From Lentzea albidocapillata subsp. violacea (GTDB taxonomy: Bacteria; Actinomycetota; Actinomycetes; Mycobacteriales; Pseudonocardiaceae): DNA of 64,000 nt. The notes beneath the pieces were generated by a model that was not told where the DNA came from, ran no database searches, and saw only the letters and a program-made list of their open reading frames with translations. The translations under genes and the position numbers were made by a program. Numbering within the stretch: position 1 is the first letter of the stretch; each line of letters starts with the position of its first letter. Of this stretch, positions 1 through 8,976 are shown piece after piece. The DNA is taken from contig NZ_FNET01000002.1 of the NCBI RefSeq assembly GCF_900100275.1, forward strand, positions 124,001-188,000. Reading direction: 5' to 3'.

Positions 1-616
1 AGCCCAGGATCAGGGGCAGCTTGCCGGTCAGCTTGGCGTTGATCATCGTGCCCGCGCCGAGGATGGCCAGCGGCAGGATCCAGTCGATGGCACCGGTGGG
101 CTCGTTGGTGAAGTGGTAGGGCGGTGCGATGCCGACCCACGGGAACAGCACCAGCGTGAGCGCGATGCCCGCGTTGGAGGGGTTGAGGAAATGCCGTTTC
201 CGGCCGCGCACGCGCAGCCGCAGCACGTATTTGGTGCTGATGCCGGCGGTCACCGCGAAGATGTAGGGCCACAGCGACGTGTTGCCGTACAACAGCATCG
301 CCACGGCGAGTCCGCCGATGTGGCTCGGCAGCAGGAAGTTGAGCATCTTGAGCCAGCCACCCGCGTAGCCGGGCGTGCGGCCGTGGGCGCGCGCGTCCAG
401 CGTCTCGAGCAGCAGGTCGACGGCGTAGGCCACGAGCACCGTGACGATCGGCGTGATCGGTGACTGCTCGAAACCGAGGACCAGGTGGCCGATGACGTTG
501 AACGCCGTGATCGACATGGCGAAGCGGCGCAACGCCATGAGCCGCCTGTCCGGCGGCCGGGCCGCGAGCCGGTGGCTCGGCGACGGTCGGGTGGTGTCAG
601 CGGGCGTCGTGGTCAT
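1..616 (-). CDS. RnfD/UnbU-type membrane protein (enediyne E5-like), C-terminus cut by window edge
   Basis: About 205 residues are visible; the 3' end lies beyond base 1. After a basic N-terminus the protein alternates hydrophobic helices with short loops. It carries an RxRxRGRKRHFLNPSN-type segment followed by a hydrophobic helix, which is typical of the RnfD/NqrB-like family that includes UnbU, the enediyne E5 accessory protein. The family is integral membrane; in Rnf/Nqr complexes it binds flavin, and its role in natural-product clusters is not established. The start chosen is the ATG at 616, although no clear Shine-Dalgarno precedes it; an in-frame ATG at 538 is the alternative. It lies downstream of the haloperoxidase gene on the same strand, after a strong hairpin. 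UnbV-like and DUF1702 relatives are encoded at 6055-8899, which supports the family call. Confidence 0.75.
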   Translation of the reverse strand, partial: MTTTPADTTRPSPSHRLAARPPDRRLMALRRFAMSITAFNVIGHLVLGFEQSPITPIVTVLVAYAVDLLLETLDARAHGRTPGYAGGWLKMLNFLLPSHIGGLAVAMLLYGNTSLWPYIFAVTAGISTKYVLRLRVRGRKRHFLNPSNAGIALTLVLFPWVGIAPPYHFTNEPTGAIDWILPLAILGAGTMINAKLTGKLPLILG

Positions 617-666
617 CGGGAGGTCACCGTCCGGGGAGTGGGGCTGCAGGGTGGGAAGTGAAGGGC

Positions 667-712
667 GGCGGCAGGCGCGGCGCGGACGGAAAGTCGCGCC
701 GCGCCTGCCGCC
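667..712 (-). terminator. Strong hairpin after haloperoxidase gene
   Basis: A perfect 18-bp inverted repeat (667-684 and 695-712) encloses a 10-nt loop, 18 bp beyond the stop codon of the haloperoxidase gene. There is no U-tract, as is common in high-GC actinobacteria. It sits between two minus-strand genes, so it may terminate or attenuate readthrough into the UnbU-like gene. Confidence 0.75.
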
Positions 713-730
713 GGGTGGGGCGTCGCGGGG

Positions 731-2227
731 TCAGATGGTCACCGTGGTGCCATCGAACCGGGTGACCGAGAAGCGGTGCCTCTCGTTGAACCACGACTTC
801 TGTTCACGAAGCAGCTCGATCGCCAGACTCTCGCCCAGCTTCGCCGACTGGGCGAAGTCGGACCGCCAGTGAACCCCCGCCATGTTGCGGCCGACTCCGA
901 TGTTGGCGGCGAGCTTGTTCAGCTCTCCGCCGACGGTCAGCCGGTCCGCGTCCACGCCGGTGTACGGCACCAGTTCCGTGCCGTTGTCGTTGGCCTGCAC
1001 CGGATCGGGCAGGATCGCCGTCTCGTCGTGCCAGGCCTTCAGGATCGTCGCGCACGCCCCCGCCGCGGTGGCGTGCCCGGCCGCGTAGGACGGGTGCGTC
1101 GGCGAACCCTCGGGGAACGCCTGGGGCAGCAGGTAGGAACCGAACTTGCTGTACACCCGGTCCACCGCGTCCGAGTCGAGCACCTCGGAGTCGAGGAACT
1201 CGTACTCCCGCCTGCCCGTGATCCGGTTGTGCACCCTGGCGCAGAACGCCTCGGGACGCAGCCGCCGGTGCACGTACCACTTCTGGAACCAGGCCGCGCG
1301 CAGCGCCCGGTTCGCCACCTCGGTCACCAGCGACAGCAGGTGCGGGATGCCGAAGGTGCTGAACCCGAGCTGCGTCTTCGAGTCGACGTACGGGTTTCCC
1401 GCGTCCGTCGGCGTGCCCGCGTAGTGCATGATCAGCGCTGCGTTGATGAACGCCTGCGCCGGCGTGGGGCCCGCGTCGTAGTGCACCCAGTGCGTCAGGT
1501 CCCTCGGCGTGGCGAGGTACCGGCGGTGGACCTGGTCGCGTTCGGACACCGCCAGTGACCGGTTCCACCCGTTCTGCAGCCGCAGGTACGTCTCGAACGT
1601 GGTGGCGTAGTCATGGTTGGGCCGCACCGTGTCCTGGCGCTGCTCGGTCCGGTAGGTGCCGAACTGGACGGGCTGGTACAAGAACTGGGAGAGGAACGGA
1701 CCCGCGTGGTCCCCCGGCGTGTCGCCGCGGAACACGAAGTCCGGCTCCACCCGGCCGTCGCGCTTGGCCGCGCGGTAGTCCGACAACCTGCTCAGGTCGC
1801 CGGCCGCCGCCGCGACCAGGCCGTCGTCCGCGAACCTGGTGAACGGAACGTCCCTGCACAGCGCCATCCAGTACAGCTCGGCCGCTTCCGCGGACAGCTC
1901 GGCCGAGTCCATCCTCGGCGCGGGCGGAATCGTCATCGCGTGACTCGGCGGGCCGACGGCGTCGACCGCGAGCCCAGCCTGCGGGTTCGTCAGCGGCCGC
2001 CCCTCGGCGAGGGGGATGCGGTCTATCTCGTCGGGGTTCTCGCTGAGGAGAGCCCGGAGGTACTGCCGGTAGACGACCGGGTCGACCTCACCGAACTCGT
2101 TGTGCGACAACCCCTTGCTGTAGCTGCCGAGGTAGTCCGGGTAGAGGTTCTCCTCGCCGTTGCTCACGTGCATGACCGGCAGCGCGTCCGCATCGGACTT
2201 GGTCGGCCGATCGACAGGTGGGCTCAT
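731..2227 (-). CDS. Vanadium-dependent haloperoxidase (PAP2 superfamily)
   Basis: A 498-residue protein with the vanadate-binding motifs of vanadium haloperoxidases. A KWYVHRRLRPE segment (K316 to R324) supplies the Lys and Arg, PSYAAGH (379-385) gives the Ser-Gly-His element, and GRNMAGVHW supplies R447 and the vanadate-ligating H453. These enzymes oxidise halide with hydrogen peroxide to a hypohalite-like species, or halogenate substrates directly; bromo- versus chloroperoxidase specificity cannot be read from sequence. No signal peptide is visible. The start is ATG 2227. The upstream SnoaL-like gene ends only 35 bp away, so the two are probably cotranscribed. Its position beside enediyne-type accessory genes suggests a tailoring halogenation or oxidation step, which is inference. 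Confidence 0.92.
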   Translation of the reverse strand: MSPPVDRPTKSDADALPVMHVSNGEENLYPDYLGSYSKGLSHNEFGEVDPVVYRQYLRALLSENPDEIDRIPLAEGRPLTNPQAGLAVDAVGPPSHAMTIPPAPRMDSAELSAEAAELYWMALCRDVPFTRFADDGLVAAAAGDLSRLSDYRAAKRDGRVEPDFVFRGDTPGDHAGPFLSQFLYQPVQFGTYRTEQRQDTVRPNHDYATTFETYLRLQNGWNRSLAVSERDQVHRRYLATPRDLTHWVHYDAGPTPAQAFINAALIMHYAGTPTDAGNPYVDSKTQLGFSTFGIPHLLSLVTEVANRALRAAWFQKWYVHRRLRPEAFCARVHNRITGRREYEFLDSEVLDSDAVDRVYSKFGSYLLPQAFPEGSPTHPSYAAGHATAAGACATILKAWHDETAILPDPVQANDNGTELVPYTGVDADRLTVGGELNKLAANIGVGRNMAGVHWRSDFAQSAKLGESLAIELLREQKSWFNERHRFSVTRFDGTTVTI

Positions 2228-2262
2228 GTTCTCGTCCTATCTGGCCGCTCGCGCGAACGGTC

Positions 2263-3051
2263 CTAGTCGCGCGGAGCAGTGCCACCGTCGGTCTGACCGT
2301 CGACGACGACGCGGCCCAGACCGTTCTCGACCACGACGCGGGCACCGGGGATGACCCGGCCGTTGTCGTCGATCGGCTGGCCGCCCAGGTTCACGCGGAA
2401 GCGCGGGCCGGCCTCGGACATGTGCCAGTGGCGCCACTTCCAGCCGTCGGCCGTCTTCACCGCGAGCGCGCTGGAGTACAGCGGCTGGTGCTCCTTGTGG
2501 TCGGCGCGCGTGATGACGACGTCGCCCTCCTCGTTGACCAGGCCGAGCGTCGGCGTCGCGATCGCCTGCGTCGCGAAGATCGTCTTGATCTGGCTGTCGG
2601 TGCTCGTGGGGAACAGCGTCGACAGGTACGTCCGCATGTTCTCCCGGCCCGTGATCTTCAGCGGGCGACCGTTCACCGCCACCAGTTCGTACGTCGTGAA
2701 CTCGTCGGCGATGGTGTTGAGAATGTAGTCGATGTCGCCTCGCGAATAGGCCACCTGCAAGTCGGCCAGGAATCCGCGAATCTCGAGCTCGGCGTTGGCG
2801 TCCGACTCGAAAACTTCACCCTCGCCCGAACCACCGGAGGAACCGAGGAGGCCTCGCGCGAATTCGCTCAGCTGCCTGCCGAAATCCTGGATCTCAGTCA
2901 CAATCAACTCTCCGATCAATAGCGTCGCCAGCCGACCGACCGTAGCGACGGACTGCTCTTCCTCGGTGTCCGTTGTAGTCAACCGCGGACCGCGGTGACT
3001 TCTCCTCTGTTGCTCTGAACTCATTCCAGCAGCCTTGCCGGACAAGTCCAT
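2263..3051 (-). CDS. SnoaL-like (NTF2-fold) domain protein
   Basis: A protein of about 262 residues. The first 75 residues are polar with one short hydrophobic stretch. The region from about residue 85 to 225 has the SnoaL/NTF2 pattern: a helix with FLADLQVAYSRGDIDYIL, a strand around FTTYELVAVNG, and a C-terminal WKWRHWHMSEAG strand. The fold serves as cyclase, isomerase or hydratase in polyketide pathways or as a ligand-binding module; no specific reaction can be assigned. Two starts, ATG 3051 and ATG 3024, each have an AAGG sequence 6-8 nt upstream; 3051 is chosen on spacing. It is the first gene of the minus-strand unit leading to the haloperoxidase and is divergent from the propeller gene at 3169. 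Confidence 0.7.
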   Translation of the reverse strand: MDLSGKAAGMSSEQQRRSHRGPRLTTTDTEEEQSVATVGRLATLLIGELIVTEIQDFGRQLSEFARGLLGSSGGSGEGEVFESDANAELEIRGFLADLQVAYSRGDIDYILNTIADEFTTYELVAVNGRPLKITGRENMRTYLSTLFPTSTDSQIKTIFATQAIATPTLGLVNEEGDVVITRADHKEHQPLYSSALAVKTADGWKWRHWHMSEAGPRFRVNLGGQPIDDNGRVIPGARVVVENGLGRVVVDGQTDGGTAPRD

Positions 3052-3168
3052 CTTCTGCCTTGCTGGATTTCGCCGAGTTTCCCCGCAAGGGATGAGAAGG
3101 ACTCCGAGCTGATCAAACTTACTGTCCCAGTAGTCGGTCTGCGCGCATTCGACAATCGGGGAGAGACG

Positions 3169-4947
3169 ATGGCAGAACACGTGAGCGGATACCTCCCACC
3201 CATGCGTTCTCACGGACCCGAGTTCCGGTTGCGCCGACTGACCCAGGACCCGGCGGGCGCGGGTGACGGCGCGATCTCCCCCGACGGCGCGCGTTTCGTG
3301 GCCTCGTCGCGGCGCGCGGGATCGCTGAACCTGTGGTTCTACGAGCTCGCGACCGACCAGTGGCACCAGGGCACGCGCGGCGCCGGCGACGACATCGAGG
3401 CGCAGTGGTCACCGGACTCCAGCTGCCTCGCCTTCACCTCGTCGCGGGGCGGCCACAAGGCGATCTGGCTGTACCGGGCCCGCGACGGCCGGATCAGCCA
3501 GCTCACCTACGCCGACCACGAGGAGGAGTACCCGCAGTGGTCCCCCGACGGCACGCAGATCGCGTACGCCGGCGGTCCGTGGGGACACCGGCACTTCTAC
3601 GTCGTCCCCGCGAAGGGAGGCAGGCCCCGCGCGGTCACCAGGACTCCCGGCCGTGCGGGCGCCTGCTCCTACCTGCCGGAGGGCAACGCGCTCGTCTGCC
3701 ACTCCTACGACACCGGCGCCGGGGCCATCTCCGTGTTGCCGCTCAACGGATCCGCGCCGATCGAGGTCACCGACGGCAGCGCGTGGGACTACAAGCCGTC
3801 GGTGTCGAGCGCTCATCCCGTGGTGGCGTTCTCGCGCAGCTTCGAAGGTCGTTCGGTGATCTGGGTGCAACGGCTCGACGGCACCGGCACCGGCCGCGCG
3901 CTCGTCACGGAGGCCGCCGACGACCGGTGGCCCAACTGGACCGCCGACGGCCAGAACCTCTTCTTCCACCGCCTCGTCGACCGCGGCGTCGGCGTCTGGG
4001 TGCTGGACCGCCGCACCGGTGGCGTGCACCAGCTCGTCGGTGCCGACGAGCAGCCCCGGTACGGATCGCTGAGCCCGGACGGCACCCGGCTCGTGTACGC
4101 GGCCGAGGACTCCGGGCGGTCGGTGGTGAAGATCCGCGACCTCGCCGGTGGACCGCCCCGGCTCCTCCCGCTCGGCGAGGCGGCCTTCCCCGCCTGGTCC
4201 CCGGACGGCCGCTCGATCGCCTATCTGTCCCGGCACGCCGCGCGACCGCGGTGGGAGATCGCGACCTACGACTTCGCCGAGGGCGTCAGTCGCGTGTGGA
4301 CACGGGGAATGGACTGGCTCAAGGGGATGCACGGTCCGCTCGACTGGTCTCCGGACAGCACGAGGCTCGTCTTCAAGTCCGACACCGAGCCGTTCGAGGC
4401 CGACCTGTGCGTGCTGGACGTGCGCACGGGCGAGGTGCACAAGCTGACCGAGGACCCGTGGTGGGACGAGGCTCCGTCGTGGACGCCGGACGGGCGCGGC
4501 GTGGTGTTCATGTCGACCCGGGGCGGTGACTGGACGTGGGGCTTCTACCGCAAGGACCTGGCCACCGGCGAGATCACGAATCTCGCGGGGCCCGACTACG
4601 TGGAGCGCAACAACCCGCACCTGCTGCCCGACGGCAACCTGCTGTGTTCGCTGGTGGCCTCGGGGGCCGAGGAGCTGCACGAGCAACAGCCCGACGGCCT
4701 GGGCCGTGTGCTCTCCGCCGCCGGTCCCTCAGTGCGCTACCCGGTGCCGTCACGGGACGGATCGCTGGTGGTGTTCACCCGCACGTACCGCACCGTCGAG
4801 TACTGGCTCGCCGAGAACGTGTGGGCTCCCGGCTCACCGATCGCCGACCTGGCAGGCGACTTCGACCGTCCACTTGAGACCGATGCCGGGCCTGCCCCCT
4901 GGAGCATGGGACCGGTGCGCAGCCCGGTCGACACCCGGCGCAGATGA
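3169..4947 (+). CDS. TolB-like beta-propeller protein (PD40 repeats)
   Basis: A 592-residue protein built from repeated WSPDG/WTPDG/LSPDG motifs about 40-50 residues apart, for example ISPDG, WSPDS, WSPDG, WTADG, LSPDG and WSPDG again. This is the signature of the PD40 family of WD40-like propellers, as in TolB and the N-terminal domain of prolyl oligopeptidases. There is no peptidase domain and no signal peptide, so a cytoplasmic scaffold or lyase-like role is possible; the function is unknown. The ATG at 3169 is preceded by GGGAGAG at good spacing. The next gene, a methyltransferase, begins 68 bp downstream, so it may be the first gene of the plus-strand operon. Confidence 0.75.
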   Translation: MAEHVSGYLPPMRSHGPEFRLRRLTQDPAGAGDGAISPDGARFVASSRRAGSLNLWFYELATDQWHQGTRGAGDDIEAQWSPDSSCLAFTSSRGGHKAIWLYRARDGRISQLTYADHEEEYPQWSPDGTQIAYAGGPWGHRHFYVVPAKGGRPRAVTRTPGRAGACSYLPEGNALVCHSYDTGAGAISVLPLNGSAPIEVTDGSAWDYKPSVSSAHPVVAFSRSFEGRSVIWVQRLDGTGTGRALVTEAADDRWPNWTADGQNLFFHRLVDRGVGVWVLDRRTGGVHQLVGADEQPRYGSLSPDGTRLVYAAEDSGRSVVKIRDLAGGPPRLLPLGEAAFPAWSPDGRSIAYLSRHAARPRWEIATYDFAEGVSRVWTRGMDWLKGMHGPLDWSPDSTRLVFKSDTEPFEADLCVLDVRTGEVHKLTEDPWWDEAPSWTPDGRGVVFMSTRGGDWTWGFYRKDLATGEITNLAGPDYVERNNPHLLPDGNLLCSLVASGAEELHEQQPDGLGRVLSAAGPSVRYPVPSRDGSLVVFTRTYRTVEYWLAENVWAPGSPIADLAGDFDRPLETDAGPAPWSMGPVRSPVDTRRR

Positions 4948-5015
4948 CGCATGTGAAGCCCACCCGGTCGGGTGGCCCGCACCCTGTCCCGCTCACACGC
5001 ACGAGGAGATCTCGC

Positions 5016-5864
5016 ATGCACGGCAACTCCACCGACCCCGGCAGGCTCTCCGCCTCCCTGCCGGCCCAGAACAAGATCTACGACACCGCCGCGGGCGCGC
5101 TGTGGCACCTCGCGGTGTACGAACCGGTGCACGAGGGCCGGGAGTTCACCAACATGGCGGGCGCCGCGCTGCTCGACAGCATCGGCACCGAGTTCGGTCT
5201 CGGTGCCGGGCACAGCGTGCTGGAGCTCTGTTCCGGCACCGGTGAGGTGTGCCGCTACCTGGCCGGCCGCTTCGACTGCCAGATCACCGGGATCGAGCTG
5301 AACCCGTCCCAGTTGGACCACGCGAGGCTCAAGCACCGGCAGCTGCCGACCAGCGTGCAGAAGCGGGTCCGCTTCCTGCGCGGTGACGTCAACACCTGGA
5401 TGCCCGACCGGGCCTACGACCTCGTCGTGGCCGTCGACTCGCTGGCGTTGATGAACGACCCTGGCGACGCGCTCGCGGTCGCGCACGCGGCGTTGCGTCC
5501 CGGCGGCCACCTGGTCTTCGCCGACATCCTCACCGGTCGAGAACTGAGTGACCGGGTGCGTGGCACGGCCTGGGAGTACGACGGCATCCGCCCGCTGCCG
5601 CAGCCCGCCGACACCGCGGAGTTGCTGAGCCACCTGGGTTTCGTCGACATCGTGCACACCGACATCTCGGCGGCGGCCGTCGACTGCTTCCGGATCATCT
5701 CCGGCGCGCTGACGGTGCGGCAGCGCGCCATCCAGGACGTCTGCACGGCCGAGGAGTACCAGCACTGGTGCGAGTCGACGGAGTTCTACCTCGACAGCTT
5801 CGTCCGCCGGGAACTGTCCTACGGGCGGTTCACGGCACGGCGCCCGGCACAGGACGACTCGTGA
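5016..5864 (+). CDS. Class I SAM-dependent methyltransferase
   Basis: A 282-residue protein with a Rossmann methyltransferase core. Motif I is VLELCSGTGEVCRYLA (about residues 68-83), followed by an acidic residue after the second strand (GIELNPSQLD), a motif IV-like AYDLVVAVDSLALM and the LRPGGHLVFADIL segment. This places it in the Methyltransf_11/25 group acting on small molecules. The start at ATG 5016 is preferred over ATG 4944, which overlaps the previous stop, because GAGGAG lies 7 nt upstream of it. The stop overlaps the GTG of the next gene by 4 nt, so translation is coupled. Together with the haloperoxidase it suggests tailoring of a natural product; the substrate is unknown. Confidence 0.85.
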   Translation: MHGNSTDPGRLSASLPAQNKIYDTAAGALWHLAVYEPVHEGREFTNMAGAALLDSIGTEFGLGAGHSVLELCSGTGEVCRYLAGRFDCQITGIELNPSQLDHARLKHRQLPTSVQKRVRFLRGDVNTWMPDRAYDLVVAVDSLALMNDPGDALAVAHAALRPGGHLVFADILTGRELSDRVRGTAWEYDGIRPLPQPADTAELLSHLGFVDIVHTDISAAAVDCFRIISGALTVRQRAIQDVCTAEEYQHWCESTEFYLDSFVRRELSYGRFTARRPAQDDS

Positions 5865-6058
5865 TCGCGTTCCTGCGCCGCGAACCCGTGCTGCTGCAGG
5901 CCGCGTTCCTGGCGCTCGTCAACCTCGTGGTCGCGTTCGGGCTCGTCGAGCTCACCGCCGAACAGACCGGCGCGCTGGTCGGGATGCTCGCCGCCGTGCT
6001 CGGGCTGTGGGCGCGGCGGCTGGTCACGCCGGTCTCGAAGCTCGAGGAGAAGCCGTGA
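5861..6058 (+). CDS. Small membrane protein (65 aa)
   Basis: A 65-residue ORF starting at a GTG that overlaps the methyltransferase stop by 4 nt and ending in a 4-nt overlap with the following DUF1702 gene. This double coupling strongly supports it as real. The sequence has two hydrophobic stretches, LLQAAFLALVNLVVAFGLV and ALVGMLAAVLGLW, separated by a short acidic TAEQ loop, giving a helical-hairpin membrane protein with a basic C-terminal tail. The pattern resembles small uncharacterised proteins often called holin-like or phage-tape-like, but no family is assigned. It may anchor or partner the adjacent enediyne-accessory-type proteins. Confidence 0.7.
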   Translation: MIAFLRREPVLLQAAFLALVNLVVAFGLVELTAEQTGALVGMLAAVLGLWARRLVTPVSKLEEKP

Positions 6059-6987
6059 GCACGCGGGTGCTGCCCCCGTTGCCGGCCGGGCTGGTCGACT
6101 TCGAGAGCCGCGGCTTCCGCACCGCCAACGCGGCGGCGAGAGCGTTGCTGGAACGCCGCGCCGGCGCGTTCCTCACCGGCTACAACACCCTGCGGCGGCA
6201 CGGCGTCGGTGAGCTCGCGTTCCACCTCGACCCGATGCCGCTCGACGACCAGGGGTTCGCCTACGAGGGCGCCGCGTTCGCCGCCGCGGCACACGACATC
6301 CTGCTGGGACGCAAGCGGAACTCGACGCTGGACGACCTGTTCGCCCTGGCCGGCGAGCGCTATCCGCACCTGATGCACGTCGGCGCCGGGTGGGTCGGTC
6401 TGGTCGCCCCGCCGTCGACGGTGCTCCGCCGCGCGAAGCTCGATCCGTTGCTGCGCTGGCTCACCCTGGACGGCGCCGGGTTCTCCAGGGCGTTCCTGCG
6501 GGGCAGGAGGTGGAACGAGCGGTTCCGCCGTGCCGCGTGGTCCTCCGCGCCCTCGCACACCGTGCTGCACCAGGGGGTCGGCCGGGCCATGTGGTTCATG
6601 GAGTGCGCCGACCCCGCCGCGATCCGGCGGCGGATCGCGGCGTTCCCACCGCAGGCGCACGCCGAGCTCTGGTCGGGTGTCGGCCTGGCCGTCTGCTACG
6701 CGGGCGGGGCCGACCACGCCGCGCTGGACGACCTCACGTCGCTGACCGGACCGGACCGGGTGGCCCTCGCCCAGGGAGCGGCCTTCGCGGCGGGGGCCAG
6801 GGCCGCCGCGGGCCACGTGCCCGAGCACACCGCCACGGGGGTGCGCGAGCTGGCCGGGGTGCCGGTCGACGAGGCCGTCGAGTGGACGGCGGCCGCGGCG
6901 CACGTCGCGTCCGCCGGCGAGCTCGACATCGCGGCGTACCGCCACTGGCAGCACCTCATCCGCGACCGAGCGGCCCGGCACGTCTGA
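6055..6987 (+). CDS. DUF1702 family protein (enediyne E3/UnbL-like)
   Basis: A 310-residue protein starting at the GTG overlapping the previous stop. It shows the pattern I associate with DUF1702: a LEGL-like helical N-terminus ending in GYN, a central GVGRAMWFMEC segment (about residues 178-188), then ELWSGVGLAVCYAGG and a QGAAFAAGARAAAGH stretch. Relatives are found in enediyne gene clusters as one of three conserved accessory proteins of unknown biochemical function, usually with UnbV- and UnbU-type proteins. Both of those occur here (7013-8899 and 1-616). No catalytic residues can be named. The gene is internal in a translationally coupled operon. Confidence 0.8.
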   Translation: MSTRVLPPLPAGLVDFESRGFRTANAAARALLERRAGAFLTGYNTLRRHGVGELAFHLDPMPLDDQGFAYEGAAFAAAAHDILLGRKRNSTLDDLFALAGERYPHLMHVGAGWVGLVAPPSTVLRRAKLDPLLRWLTLDGAGFSRAFLRGRRWNERFRRAAWSSAPSHTVLHQGVGRAMWFMECADPAAIRRRIAAFPPQAHAELWSGVGLAVCYAGGADHAALDDLTSLTGPDRVALAQGAAFAAGARAAAGHVPEHTATGVRELAGVPVDEAVEWTAAAAHVASAGELDIAAYRHWQHLIRDRAARHV

Positions 6988-7012
6988 CCACCTCACCTCG
7001 GAGACAACGCCC

Positions 7013-8899
7013 ATGACTTCACCCACGGTCCCCCAATCACGAGCCGCCGGTCTGCTGCCGGCGGTGGTCGCGGTCGTGCTGGTCGCCGCCACCGGTTTCG
7101 CCACGGCCCGGCCGGTGCTCCCGGACGCCGAGGCGGCGAGCCTCGCCTCCCGGTACGGGTTCACCGTCAAGGCCCTGAACCAGGCCCCGCCGGGGGCACG
7201 CGCCCTGCGCGAGGTCGGCCCGGACGTCGAGCACATCCGGTCGTGGATCTCCGCCGTCGGCGCCGCGGTCGCGGTGACGGACCACGACGGCAACGGCCGG
7301 TCCGACGACGTCTGCCTGGTCGACCCGCGCGACGACTCGGTGCGGCTCTTCCCCGCGCCGGGCACCGGTGCGCGGTTCCAGCCGAAGGTCCTCGTCCCCG
7401 ACCGCGACTATGACGCCACGATGGCCCCCATGGGCTGCGTGCCGCTCGACTTGGACGTGGACGGGGACACCGACTACGTCGTCCACTACTGGGGCCGCTC
7501 CCCCGTGCAGTTCCTCAACACCGGCAGCGGGTTCCGCGTCGTGGAGCTGGTCGAGCCGCGGCAGGTGTGGAACTCCACGACGCTCAATGCCGGCGACATC
7601 GACGGTGACGGGAACCTGGACCTGCTGGTGGCGAACTACTTCCCGGACAACGCCAAGGTGCTCGACCCGAAGGCGGGCCCGGACGAGCGCATGCGGATGC
7701 AGGACGGCATGGCGCGTGCGTTCAACGGCGGCACGAACCGGCTGCTGCTGTCCCGGCCGAGAGGGGCCGACCAGGCACCCGGGTGGACGGACGCGAGCGC
7801 GGCCCTGCCACCGGAGGCCGCGCAGGCGTGGACGCTGGCGATCGGCCTGCAGGACCTCACCGGCGATCACCTGCCGGAGATCTACCAGGCCGAGGACTTC
7901 GGCCCCGACCACCTGATGGTCAACCTGTCGACACCGGGGAACGTGCGACTACGCACAGTGAAGGGCACGCGCGATCTCACCTCTCCCAAGTCGACGGTTC
8001 TCGGGCACGACTCGTTCAAGGGCATGGGCGTCACCTTCACCTACCCGGACGGCGCCGAGATGCCGACGATGGTGGTCAGCAACATCACCGCGGAATGGGG
8101 TCTGCAGGAGAGCAACTTCGCGTTCACGCCGACCGGCCCCGGCTCGGACCTGCTTTCCGGTGACGTTCCGTTCATCGACCGCAGCGAAGAGCTCGGACTC
8201 GCGCGCAGCGGCTGGGGATGGGACATCAAGGCCGCCGACTTCGACGGTGACGGAACCGACGAGATAATGCAGGCGACCGGATTCCTGAAAGGCGAGAAAT
8301 GGCACTGGGCATTGTTGCAGGAACTGGCTCTCGGAAACGACCAGCTGCTCCAGTACCCGGCCGCATGGCCACGTTTCGGTCCCGAGTCGAATCTCTCCGG
8401 AGACGACCGCAACCCGTTTTGGGCCCGAACGGCGTCCGGACGTTACGCCGACATGGCGAAACATCTTCACCTTGACGAGTCCGGCAACTCCCGCGGGATA
8501 GCGATCGGCGACGTGAACGCGGACGGCAGGCCGGACGCCCTCGTCGCCAATCAGTGGCAGGACTCCAAGCTGCTGCTCAACACGTCCACCTCACAACCCC
8601 GCCAGACCGTACTGAGCCTGCGCCGGCCCGGCACGGGGACTTCGGCCACCGCGGCGATTGGCGCACAGGTCATCGCACAGACCGACAACCGGCCCGCACA
8701 ACGCGCGCAGCTTTATCCCGCGAATGGACACACGGGTGTCTCGTCGACCGAGCTGTTCTTCGCAACGGGTTCGAACGAACACGCCGAATACACGATCCGC
8801 TGGCGGACTCCGTCAGGGCCGCGAACCGAGCGGATCGTGCTTCCTCCCGGCAGCCATTCCCTATTGCTCGGCGATGACGGAAAGATCACCGCAGTGTAG
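7013..8899 (+). CDS. CRTAC1/ASPIC-UnbV family FG-GAP repeat protein (enediyne E4-like)
   Basis: A 628-residue protein. Residues about 12-30 form a hydrophobic signal or anchor helix, so most of it is probably extracytoplasmic. Several FG-GAP/VCBS calcium-loop motifs follow: DHDGNGRSDD, DVDGDTDY, DIDGDGNLD, DFDGDGTDE and DVNADGRPD, as in an integrin-like propeller. The C-terminal 90 residues (IGAQV..., Q-x-A-Q-L-Y-P-x-N-G-H, then SSTELFFATG) match the ASPIC/UnbV domain. UnbV-type proteins accompany enediyne PKSs, but homologues also occur elsewhere. It starts at ATG 7013, 25 bp after the DUF1702 gene, and is followed by a terminator. The last third has slightly lower GC than its neighbours. 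Confidence 0.88.
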   Translation: MTSPTVPQSRAAGLLPAVVAVVLVAATGFATARPVLPDAEAASLASRYGFTVKALNQAPPGARALREVGPDVEHIRSWISAVGAAVAVTDHDGNGRSDDVCLVDPRDDSVRLFPAPGTGARFQPKVLVPDRDYDATMAPMGCVPLDLDVDGDTDYVVHYWGRSPVQFLNTGSGFRVVELVEPRQVWNSTTLNAGDIDGDGNLDLLVANYFPDNAKVLDPKAGPDERMRMQDGMARAFNGGTNRLLLSRPRGADQAPGWTDASAALPPEAAQAWTLAIGLQDLTGDHLPEIYQAEDFGPDHLMVNLSTPGNVRLRTVKGTRDLTSPKSTVLGHDSFKGMGVTFTYPDGAEMPTMVVSNITAEWGLQESNFAFTPTGPGSDLLSGDVPFIDRSEELGLARSGWGWDIKAADFDGDGTDEIMQATGFLKGEKWHWALLQELALGNDQLLQYPAAWPRFGPESNLSGDDRNPFWARTASGRYADMAKHLHLDESGNSRGIAIGDVNADGRPDALVANQWQDSKLLLNTSTSQPRQTVLSLRRPGTGTSATAAIGAQVIAQTDNRPAQRAQLYPANGHTGVSSTELFFATGSNEHAEYTIRWRTPSGPRTERIVLPPGSHSLLLGDDGKITAV

Positions 8900-8938
8900 T
8901 CAATTCAAGTGGCAACACCCAAAGGAACCAGCGAAACT

Positions 8939-8976
8939 GCCCAGTGCGTCACTCCGACGGCGCAGCTGGGCTTTTT
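8939..8976 (+). terminator. Rho-independent terminator after CRTAC1 gene
   Basis: GCCCAG (8939-8944) pairs with CTGGGC (8966-8971), with an inner TGCG/CGCA pairing, directly followed by TTTTT (8972-8976). It ends the plus-strand operon 40 bp after the stop codon. Confidence 0.8.

Noticed and set aside
776..1558. Long Arg/Val-rich plus-strand ORF opposite the haloperoxidase
   Set aside because: It is the antisense shadow of a gene with clear active-site motifs; the same holds for the long opposite-strand ORFs over most genes in this GC-rich DNA.
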